Positions 48,554 to 57,702 of a stretch of DNA of 64,000 nucleotides are shown one piece after another. The position numbers and the translations under genes were made by a program. Each line of letters starts with the position of its first letter. Position 1 is the stretch's first letter. Under the pieces are notes generated by a model, which saw only the letters and a list, made by a program, of their open reading frames with translations, did no database searches and had not been told where the DNA came from. Source of the DNA: Perkinsus marinus ATCC 50983 (Eukaryota; Perkinsozoa; Perkinsida; Perkinsidae); assembly GCF_000006405.1 (NCBI RefSeq), contig NW_003206658.1, forward strand, positions 675,341 through 739,340, in the 5' to 3' direction.

Positions 48554-50244
48554 ATGCAGAGTGGAGTAGTAGTGAACAGTACGACCGCTACTGAGCCTTC
48601 GAATGCTGATCCTGAGGACTCTGGCAAATATGAGAAAGTTAAAGTAGCTGTTGAGGGGGTCCTCTCGAAGGAATACTTGAAGGTAGTAATAATAAGATGG
48701 TCAAAGTGTGTGGAGTTGATGCTTCGTAGAGCAACCCTTCCTTCGCCTCTCGTATGAATGCCCAGATGTATATGAGCTTGGACAGCCTATTCAAGTAATA
48801 GGGGTATGGTAGGAAGGAGTTGTATGTGTGGTGGTAGTGTGAAGGCTATTGAAGACCTTAACACGACCGTTGAGGAGATCGCTGATGCGATATCATCGTT
48901 GGGGTCGTCGAAGGTGGCATTGGACTCGACTCGGACTTTGATTAAGCCGGTCATACCTGAGTTGCAGCGGAGAACAACACTCATTGTGAGGTAGTGTATG
49001 GGGATTTGGTGTAGTGGTATGTATATGGTTGAGGAATCGGGAGGTCGTCGGTTCTATTCGAGGTGAGTCATCATCGAGTTTATTTCAGAGACGTCGATTC
49101 GAAGTCCCTATCAATAGAGGACTTTAAGACTGAGGTATTGAAGGATGCCCCGTGTGATAAGGATGCTATACTTGATATCCGCCCTGATGTTAACGACCAT
49201 TGGTACTACTACTACTACTGCCAACAACAACACCCCCGACTATCACTCATTAGGTATGTCCGATTCACTACAGAGGATGCGTGTGAGGATGTCGCATTAT
49301 GGTTAAGGAATAAGAAGTATAATGACAAGCCGATACATACAGCTGTTAAGGCTGAGCATTTCATGCTTACACTCTTCCCTAACCTTGACAAGACTTCCGA
49401 GGCTTCCCGCTCCCCTGCTTTGAGTAAGCCTCTTTCCTCCTCCTCCTCCACTCCACGTCACTACTACTCATCATCATCAATCCATCAGGTGCCAGCAGCC
49501 CCGCGTTCGTCCCTAGCTCTCCTGGGACCCCGTATCAAGGGTAAGCCGACCATTAGCAGTTGTAATGATGAGGTGGACCTCGTTCTCCACGTGTTTAGGT
49601 ATTCTTCTTTCAACCCCTACGCCGGTGTGGACCAGTATGGATATTATCATCCAGCTGGTTCGAAAGGGAAGGGTAAAGGCAAGGGTAGTAGTAGTAATGA
49701 TGATGATATGACTCATACAACTACTCCTTTTCTGTTGCTTAGGTAAGGGAGGTCGAGGGCGTAGACGTATGAGTAGCAGTGGGGCAGCGTCGATTGGCGG
49801 TTGTTCTATAGTGGAGGAGGTAGGTACCCTTTGGTGGGGCTCCTGTTGGGGCTAACTTACTAGTGTCAGATGATTAACCCGGCGGACCTAGCAGGTGATG
49901 AGACGAAGTATAAGTATGAGTATAGGAAGTATACCAAAAATGAGATACAACACCTATGCGAGGGGATGCCAGCGGAGGCACTTTACAAACCAGAAGGGAT
50001 GGTGAAGGTAACTGGACTGTTACGGAACGTCGATGGTGAACGTGAGCTCCTCCTTCCTCTCCTCAGGCTGAGAAAGAAGTCGGTGAGGGTCTTATTAGAG
50101 ATACTCCTAATAGGTAGGTAGTTGCTACCTTCTTGGGTTACCTTCTACTTCCGACTTAGGGAATGGATAGTTGAGGGAAGTCCCATGGGGGGCGGACGAA
50201 AAGCATCGACGGCAACAGCAGCAACAGCAGCAGCAGCGAAGTGA
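48554..50244 (+). CDS. La-related protein (La motif + RRM), paralogue 1
   Basis: Starts MQSGVVVNSTTATEP. The La motif begins at VLSKEYLK and runs through SLDSLF, IEDLNTTVEEIADAISSLGS and LIKPVIPELQRRT. The RRM follows: TTLIVRDVDSKSLSIEDF ... HWYVRFTTEDACEDVALWLR. The C-terminal part has FNPYAGVDQYGYYHP, a Lys/Gly-rich run (GKGKGKG) and EYRKYTKNEIQHLCEGMP, ending in a poly-Ala/Thr tail. LARPs bind RNA, often poly(A) or oligo(U) ends; specificity unknown. Introns: 48991-49088 (tRNA-like), 49202-49254 (TAC-rich) and others. A second copy lies 0.6 kb downstream in the same orientation. Confidence 0.75.
48991..49088 (+). repeat. Family B tRNA-like intron in LARP paralogue 1 (sense)
   Basis: A 98-nt intron at codon phase 2 (GTG-AG^). 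It contains TTTGGTGTAGTGGTATGTA (A-box-like) and GTCGTCGGTTCTATTCGAGG (B-box-like). The matching intron of paralogue 2 (51316-51364) has neither. Confidence 0.8.
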
Positions 50245-50408
50245 TTACATGAAGCCGCTCCTTTGTATAGTTATTATCAGCTTAATGAACTACAGTCGTT
50301 GGCTTACTGATACCACGCTTCCGCCACATCGTCACGATTAGGTTGTCGAAGTTGTGTCGCTCTACTACTACTACTTACTACCCTCTTGACCTCTGATGGT
50401 AGTAAGAC

Positions 50409-50453
<45 letters not shown>

Positions 50454-50854
50454 CCATTGTTGCTAAGGTTTCATCTCAATCATTATACTACCAGGGAATA
50501 GTAATACTACCGATTCAACAATAACAATAACACTGAAGAAGAATATTTTCAATCAAATGCCTTGTGTAGAAGTATTGGTCGAAGGAATGGAATCGATCGT
50601 GTGGGCGCGCGCGGTTGTGTTTTCTTGTCGTGGTCTTTGTTTGCTGATGTTGGTATCTTGAGGTCGAGCGTGATAGATGCAGAATAGGTCCGGGAATTGG
50701 TGAGCAGAGTAGTGTCCTCATGTTGTTGTATCTTAAGTACATTTTGGAGCCTCTTATTATTCTTCCCGCTCCTCCTCCTCCTCCTCTCGTGTGCTCCTTT
50801 TAACAACCTACTACTAATAGTACTCCTACACTACTAACAAAAACGACAAGAAGT
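50245..50854. other. Intergenic between LARP paralogues: (AGT)n tract and a family C copy
   Basis: AGT units at 50408-50455 and family C-like GGTATCTTGAGGTCGAGCGT then GATGCAGAATAGGTCC at 50652-50691. No gene seen. Confidence 0.6.
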
Positions 50855-52793
50855 ATGGAAAATACCAATAATAGTACGAATGCAGGGTCGTCGCCCACTG
50901 AAGATGCGGATAAGGTGAAGAAGGATGAGCTTATCAAAACAACAGTGGAACGTGTTCTCTCTAAAGACAACTTACGGGTAAGCAGCTGTAATGGGGAGGT
51001 CCTCTTGTTGTGCATCATTATCATCATCAATGACGACCTTTTAGAAAGAGCCCACCCTGGTGTCTAACATGACCTCTCAAATGTACCTGCCTATAGCGAT
51101 TCTATTCAAGTAAGTGTTGTTGTAGTAGTAGTCCTATAATGGTGGTCATGTATGGTCCTTAGTCTTGGTGCTGTCTCTGAGCTTAATACAACCCCTGAAG
51201 AGTTGGCTTCTGCTATAGCCTCCCTTGGGTCGGACAAGGTGACATTGGACCCTACCAAGACTCTTATTAAGCCTTGCTTACCGGAACTACAACAAAGGAC
51301 TACTCTGATTGTCAGGTAGGTGCTCTTGTTGATGATTGTGGTTTAGTGATGCTGCTGATTTCAGAGACGTCGATTCGAAGTCCCTATCAATAGAGGACTT
51401 TAAGGCTGAGGTATTGAAGGATGCTCCGTGTGATAAGGATGCTATACTTGATATCCGTCCTGATGTTAACGACCATTGGTACTACTACTACTGCCAACAA
51501 CAACACCCCCGACTATCACTCATTAGGTATGTCCGATTCACTACAGAGGATGCGTGTGAGGATGTCGCATTATGGTTAAGGAATAAGAAGTATAATGACA
51601 AGCCGATACATACAGCTGTTAAGGCTGAGCATTTCATGCTTACACTCTTCCCTAACCTTGACAAGACCCCTGTGGCTCGTACCCCTACGAGTAGGTGTGG
51701 AATTTCGTGGCGCGGTGAAGTTTTTTCTCGGTAGGTGCTCTAGGGTATGGCAAACCGCAAAGTGTCCAGCAGAGGTAAGATGTCGGCGATTACTATCAGG
51801 TCGGACGGATTTTGAACAGTTACAACCCTTATTCCGGTGTGGACGAGTTTGGTTATTACCACACCAAAGGGAAAGGGAAGGGAAAAGGTAGGAGGGGCCC
51901 TCAAGGGAGGGACTATTGTTGGTCCTTAGGTAAGGGCAAGGGCAAAGGGAAAGGTGGTAGGCGTATGAATGGTCCAGTGGAACAGGTAGGAGCAGAAGTT
52001 GTGGAAGGTGTGGTATTGGCTTGTTTTCAGTACGGCAGTAGAATTTCCGTGGTTGAGGTGGACTCGGCAGTGGTCTCTTATGGTTTGAAGTATCCCCCGC
52101 AGGTCAGTTTCGGACCTATTTTGAATCTTTGAGTATCTTATTATTATTGTAGGCGGCTCCTAGTGGTGGTATGTCGGCGGTCGAGATGGACTCTGCTATT
52201 GTATCGTACAGTCTGAGCACGCCTACTCCTACTCCTCCTGCTACTGCCGAGCGTAAGAGCTCGGCAGCTGGCCCCATTAGCATGCCCGAATCGGAGAAGG
52301 AAATCAAGGTAGGGTAGTGGTTGGATGAGGCTGTGAGCCTTATTCATTTAGTATGTTATCGTCATTTACTGTCGTTTTCTGATGTGATATTATTTTCTAA
52401 TGAAGATATGATTGGAGTATTATGTTTATTATAGCATATCTTCGCTGGTCACTCTATTTCAGGAAAAGTACCCTGATATCACTGGTGATGAAACTAAATA
52501 CAGCTACGAGTATCGTAAGTATTCCCGTAAAGAGATAGAGGCGATCTGTGATAAGATGCCGGCAGCCGCCCTGTACATGCCCGATGGTATGGTGAAGGTG
52601 AGTGGGGTCCCTTGAGGTTGTATAGAGTAGTATGTATTAGATTGAACGACAGCTTGGGGAAGGTGTCTTCCGTAAGACCCCATATAGGGAATGGTTACGT
52701 CAACAGCCGAGTAAGAAGGCAACAGCAGTTACGACGAGCAGTAAAGAGGGGAAGGCCGCCGCTGATGTGGTCACGACGACAGTAGCGGCATGA
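50855..52793 (+). CDS. La-related protein (La motif + RRM), paralogue 2
   Basis: Starts MENTNNSTNAGSSPTEDADK. The La motif (VERVLSKDNLR ... IASLGSDKVTLDPTKTLIKP) and RRM match paralogue 1 in order. The RRM exon pair with its intron (51361-51668) is nearly identical to 49085-49395. The C-terminus has NSYNPYSGVDEFGYYH, GKGKGKG and YEYRKYSRKEIEAICDKMPA, ending VVTTTVAA-stop. Introns: 51316-51364, 51479-51527, 51691-51734 (family A) and 52103-52152 (family C). Outside the near-identical tract the copies differ clearly in protein and intron sequence. Confidence 0.75.
51316..51364 (+). other. Short intron orthologous in position to the tRNA-like intron of LARP paralogue 1
   Basis: A 49-nt intron GTAGGTGC...GATTTCAG at the same codon and phase (GTC-AG^A-GAC). 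It carries no tRNA-like motif. Confidence 0.8.
51691..51734 (+). repeat. Family A intron in LARP paralogue 2 (sense, degenerate 3' end)
   Basis: GTAGGTGTGG directly followed by AATTTCGTGGCGCGGTGAAG (51701-51720) and ending CTCGGTAG. Paralogue 1 has coding sequence, not this intron, after LDKT. Confidence 0.7.
52103..52152 (+). repeat. Family C intron in LARP paralogue 2
   Basis: A 50-nt intron GTCAGTTTCGGACCTATTTT, then GAATCTTTGAGTATC, ending ATTGTAG. Confidence 0.7.
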
Positions 52794-53210
52794 TGATGGA
52801 GTTGCCTATGTAATCGTTACTAGCATTATTCCTGCTATTAAGAGGGTTAATGATGCCATAATTGTGATTTACTTTTCTTCTACCACTCCCTGTTGAAAAT
52901 ATCTATCTTTTTACAATGCCACAACATGCTGTACTGGTGGGATGGTTGTACCAGGCCTCGTCCTCAATGTCACGGTAATAATAATAATAGAAGTATCTTA
53001 GGTTGATGATGGAAGATTCAAATTAGGTCCGTAATCGACACAAGAGTGGAGTAATTGAGAGGATCATAATAGTAAATCCTCGACCCATTTCGAGCGGAAG
53101 TCTCCTCCTCCTCCTACTTTCACTTGTATAGTCTTGAGTTATATATATACCTTTAACACAGTTATAAGAGATTAACTTGGGGAGTGGTAGTTAATATTGT
53201 GAACTTCGCA
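52794..53210. other. Intergenic with a degenerate family C copy
   Basis: AGTATCTTAGGTTGATGATG, then GGAAGATTCAAATTAGGTCC at about 52991-53031. No gene seen. Confidence 0.5.
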
Positions 53211-54579
53211 ATGTCCTCAACGCTAGTATTCGACGGAAGTGTGGTATGATATGTATGACATTGTGTGGGCAGAGACTAAGTTGATGATGATGAGATTGGG
53301 TGTTATGCATGGTGAAGGAGAAGTTTGTATTGATAGAGCTGGGCAAAGCAGCAGGAGGAGGCATTGTTAGTTGGATGCTGCTGCTGCTGCTCATGAAGTT
53401 GCTATTGTTGATTCGTCAACCATGTCGCTATTATGAAGTACACATTGAGAGTTGTATAGGATGCTCGCTTAGTTGTAGGATTGGCGGTTGGTGGCTCTCC
53501 TCGAGGCCATTATGAGCTGCTCTGGGTCTTGGCACTTATATCTACTTCTTTCCGGAGAAGGAGATGCTGAGATTTTGAGGATCTATGGGTCAATTTGCAA
53601 TTGTTTCAAAGGTTTTTGAGTGAACTTGCTCATCAGTTGGGCGGAGCGAAGCAGTAGGGTGGGTTTGATATTTTCTCACTTCCCCTGGCTTGATAAGGGA
53701 CGGCGAGGTTGGTGCCTGGGGGATTTTCTGGCAATTCTGAGGCAGTTGGAGTGAAGAGGCCGAAGTGGCATGTTTGAAGTTTCTATCTATCATGTGCATG
53801 CGTGCTAAAAGATATGACGTCGTTTGTATCAAGTTTGGTTGAGTTGAGGATAGCGGACTGGGCGAGGCTTTGGGAAGGAAGACGTCGTTTTCTGATGGAA
53901 AAACCGAAAACTGCGGACCGAATAGAGGCTCTAGCAGAAGAGGTCATTGACATGCTTGGGCAAGTGAGGGTCTCGACTGAAGAGGAGGAGGAGACTGATT
54001 GGACCGCTGAGACTCGTAATGTGGCATTCCTCCGTCACGCGCCACGAAATTATTCAGGAAAATGTCTGTCGTTGATGGCCGGTAATGTAGCAGCCTCAAT
54101 GGGAGAGGCGACTACAGTAGAGGTCGCCGCGGCTGTACAGAGGAAATTGGAGGGGCATCGGACGGTGGAGGAGGGGGACAGGAGCCCGTCGATAGCAGTA
54201 GAGGAGGAGGAGGAAGGGTTTTGCCAAGATGGATTTTTCTCGGAGGTGAGGACACTTCTTTTATTGCAGTCCCGAAGAGGTGTTGGTATCGTGAATAGTT
54301 ACCTCTATCGGTGAACTTACGAGTCTTGAATTACCTCGATCCAACTGAAGGGGAGTATAACACCTTTGCTGGGGTGTGTCGGGCTGCTTGTGTGGCTACT
54401 AATATGCAGCTTGAGTGAGTCTCTCAGGAGGAGGGGCGTGAAAGTACTTTATCATTGCCAGATACATTTACTTGATCGTGCGTATTATCCGATTCGTGGT
54501 ATTTGGTCCTAGTGTTGAAGAAGATGATGAGGAAGAACCGTCGGGCTCGACAGCAGCTTCTGATGATTTACTTTCCTAA
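53211..54579 (+). CDS. Unassigned protein, acidic C-terminus
   Basis: Starts MSSTLVFDG and, after a 34-nt intron rich in GTGTGGTATG (53239-53272), continues KTKLMMMRLGVMHGEGE. Later exons: SSLVELRIADWARLWEGRRR, ADRIEALAEEVIDMLGQ, NVAASMGEATTVEVAAAVQR, LNYLDPTEGEYNTFAGVCRA and the acidic end VEEDDEEEPSGSTAASDD-stop. Intron 54016-54057 is family A. A family F copy lies at about 53640 in a longer intron. No family recognised; the exon order between 53330 and 53800 is uncertain. Confidence 0.45.
54016..54057 (+). repeat. Family A intron (antisense core), 42 nt
   Basis: GTAATGTGGCATTCCT, then the core in reverse complement at 54032-54051, then ATTCAG. The length is a multiple of three with no stop, so splicing and retention both keep the frame. 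Confidence 0.72.
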
Positions 54580-54633
54580 GAAGTGTTGTTGAGTTGATGG
54601 GATCGTTTAGTGTATCGCAGTAGTTGATTTCAA

Positions 54634-55471
54634 ATGGTACAGAGGCCACTAGGGAAGAAGAAAGCCGGCAAGTCCGCCACCCAAAGGGTTAATAAACCCA
54701 AACAGGGTAAGGCTAAGTCCGTGGCAGAGAAGATAATGCATGTAATAGGGGGTCGGTGTTGGGAGAATGTGTTCGCTTTCCTCAGATCAGCTCAGGAGTT
54801 TCCTCACTAACTATAGAGTCTTGAAATCAAGAAGAATTTCCGAAAAAATTCCATCTGAAGTTTCATATTATCACCATCACATGTGGTTGACCACACTGCT
54901 AGGGGGAAGCAGGAGGAGGGTATTTACTTTGTGCTTGTGTAGAGGATCGGTGGCACTCGACAAAGAGTGATGGAAGCCCAGTTGGCGGCTGAGGCAACAC
55001 AGACGAATGCAGCACAAGGAAGCACTGATCTCGGCCTGGGAGGAGGGGCTCGTCCTAGTGTCGTTAAGGTAGTAGTAGGAGGAGGACATGGACGTAGTAG
55101 AACCCAGAACTGCAAAAGTTGGATGAAGATCTCGAAAATATGTTCGCTCTCCTCAGCTGCTGAGCTGATGAGTTATCTCACTAATCACAGGAGTTTGTTA
55201 ACGAGTTGGGTTTGAGGTTCACAGGAGCCAGCAATAATTCCTGCGAATTTCCTCTCAGAATTGTCATATTGTCACCAACACATGTGGTTGTTGACCATGT
55301 GCAATTTTTATCACACTTCTGGTTTAATAATGATGATGAGCTTGGTTATGTTGTTGTTGTTAGGTTGATAAGCAGCTGTTGGGGTCGGCTAAGGCGATGA
55401 AGAGGAAAGGAGGAGGAGGAGGGTCACAGAAGAGGAAGTCGGGTGGCGGAGGAAAACAGTCGAAGAAATAA
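54634..55471 (+). CDS. Small Lys/Gly-rich basic protein
   Basis: Starts MVQRPLGKKKAGKSATQR and is rich in Lys. After intron 54742-54942 it continues RIGGTRQRVMEAQLAAEATQ and LEDL-type helix (KLDEDLENM), and ends KRKGGGGGSQKRKSGGGGKQ-SKK-stop. The composition suggests a nucleolar or RNA-associated protein, possibly like the short lysine-rich UPF0390/LYDG10 group. Two of its introns hold related family G segments. The last intron's exact ends are not resolved. Confidence 0.5.
54761..54905 (+). repeat. Family G segment, copy 1
   Basis: Starts GTGTTCGCTTTCCTCAG and ends CATCACATGTGGTTGACCAC. Lies in intron 54742-54942. Confidence 0.65.
55137..55300 (+). repeat. Family G segment, copy 2
   Basis: Starts ATGTTCGCTCTCCTCAG and ends CACATGTGGTTGTTGACCAT. 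Shares order and several 10-20 nt blocks with copy 1. Confidence 0.65.
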
Positions 55472-55811
55472 TCAACGTATTACTACTACTACCAATAGCG
55501 ATAAACATGTTTTGAGTTGAAGTCCGTCCAAAGGCAACAAGAACCATCGACGACGATGGTAAGGTGGGAGATCTGTTTTATGCGACTTTACTGACTGCAA
55601 TTAATTCCTCCATGATAATATCTATTATCCCCCTTAATAGAGAATGAGATCCACTACCATAGTAGAGAACACTGCTTTTCATGGGCTTCATTACACGCGG
55701 CAGACACTAAGCCTCTATAGTGTATTCATCATACTGCACGGCGAGCGCTACCTAGGACGCTAATATCAAAATACGCGCCACTCTGCAGGTGGTAGAAGTG
55801 TGTGGCGGCAG

Positions 55812-57300
55812 CTATACGCGTTTACGTTTCAGTTGAAACATGCCAAGGAAAGAGGTATGTTCACAAGAGGTTATTATCATTAATATGAAGGTGGTTATCT
55901 TACTCGTATTTCCTTTAACATTACGGAGCCATCGAGCGGCTGGTGTTGGTGCTCCTATGGGATTCATTATCAAACTCGTAGTCGTTTGAAAAGACGATGC
56001 TAAACCTCGTCTGAGAACTACATGTAGTAGGAGAGACATGCACGGATTAGGAAGAGGAGGAGGAGGAGTTATGAAGGATGATGATGAGGGGACTGGTAGA
56101 AAGGAAGTCATAGCACGCCGAGAGCTGCCTTGTCGGCATTGATGATGTACAGCGGTTAAAATAGGAGGACCCGGGGATCGAACTTGGGACCTTTAGCTTA
56201 ACAAGTATAACGAGACCTCTGCTCGGTCGAAGATCCCAATATGTTAACTTCAATCACAGCAGCCATCCCTCCAGAGACACTCCTCCCGATCAACGTGACC
56301 ATATCACAGTAGCTGTGACTCTGCTCGAATCTTGCACGCTTACGGCATCTTGGATTTCCTCAACGGTGGTGTAGTTCTCTTCGAAGTGATTCCTTTACGC
56401 TCGACGCTTGAGTGCTGTAGTCGGTAGTATCAGCACCTGCGCCCTCATCATCATCGCAACTATGGTGGTGGGGAGGCAAATGCTCGTTTGACGGTATATC
56501 GATTTTCGTTTTGCTGTTCTTGTCACTTGTCGCGCACGCGGAAGGATTTGGATATCATAGCAATCAGGTCCTGTGGGAGCTACCCCCCAAGTGATATTGA
56601 CAACGAACTGTTTTAGGGTCTCTCGAGGGTGGATGGGGTTAGTATTAATAGTATCACTTGAAAGAGACAGGAATAGTCGACTATGGGAGAGTTGATTAAG
56701 CCATGTGATGGTATGGGGTGGATTAGGTGTACTCCCTGATAGGTTCAAGCTTAAGGACTGTTGTTGTCGTCTGCCACATGTACGAGGAGGATCAGTAGTG
56801 ATGGAGGAGGCTAAGGGTAGTAGGAGGATGTGTATGTCTTCGTACCACTCCTTCTTCAATTCTCTCAGTGGACACCTTCTGACCATCTCAGTTAACTGTG
56901 CCCAGCTGATAGTATACAACAACCAGTTGTTGACGAAGGGAAGGATGTTGAGAGGCTCGGGATGATGATGTCCCCGGCGGAGTGTAATATCTAGTGAGTT
57001 TGGTCTCTTAGATAGTGCCGCGGTTCCCTATCGGGAAGGTCTCTGGTTCAAGTCCCTGCGAATAGCTTTTGTAAGTTCTGGTTCCATCCCATGTCTGCTG
57101 TCATCGCTCCTATCGACAGCGGTGAACCCAAGACTCTAATGAGAACCCCAGGTGAGAAGTGATACCCCATAGTGACGAGCAGCGACCCATTAAGCTTTGA
57201 GAGACAACGTTTTGATAACAATAAGGAAATGCTCCCAATGTGATGATACTCACATGGGGAACTGATTGAAGAATGTGCCCAGAGCCATGTGGAAAACTCA
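55812..57300 (-). CDS. Unassigned multi-exon protein
   Basis: Coding-looking pieces in order: MALGTFFNQFP near 57300, LTEMVRRCPLRELKKEWYED through HSRLFLSLSSDTINTNPIHP and NITWGVAPTGPDCYDIQILP (56550-56920), ENYTTVEEIQDA near 56350, VNILGSSTEQR near 56230, and a last exon with NPIGAPTPAARWLRNVKGN and a basic end LKRKRV-stop. A tRNA-like intron lies at about 56129-56216. No family recognised; joins are provisional. Confidence 0.4.
56129..56216 (-). repeat. Family B tRNA-like intron (sense)
   Basis: On the minus strand: GTCTCGTTATACTTGTTAAG, CTAAAGGTCCCAAGTTCGAT and CCCCGGGTCC, a T-arm-like hairpin with a D-arm-like region upstream, ending CAAG or GGCAG. Confidence 0.6.
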
Positions 57301-57702
57301 AGATGAGTTCCCCCCTTGGGTGGTGTCCTGGCAGTGACCAACAGTCTCCTCTTCCTCCTCCTTGCGATGTTGCTCGCATTTCTTCACAGAGTATTCGGTA
57401 GTAGGTATGTCCCTGTTATTTATGTTATGGGAGTTTCACCGGTGATATGAAAAACACTTGTGAAAAAAAAACGCATTTCACGACTACTGTGTAGCGCGAA
57501 TATCGCGTTTTTCACCGAGTTTTACGCTACCTCACGGAAAACGGCTGAGACTCCATTGTTTTTATCGTTAAACGATCTACATATGAATAGTATCGATATT
57601 GAAGTAGTATACGTAATATTACAGAAATTGAATCTATGTGGTATGAATATGTCGATGACACGGGGGAATAAAGCGTCGTGAAAGGTAGTTGGTTTTTGTT
57701 CT
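57301..57702. other. Intergenic (divergent), nothing recognised
   Basis: Upstream of DNAAF11. An A run and GCGAATATCGCGTTTTTCAC lie near 57470-57515. Possible shared promoter region; no defined element. Confidence 0.35.

Noticed and set aside
52040-52056. AATTTCCGTGGTTGAGG as a family A copy
   Set aside because: Only the first half resembles the core and it lies in a coding-looking segment.
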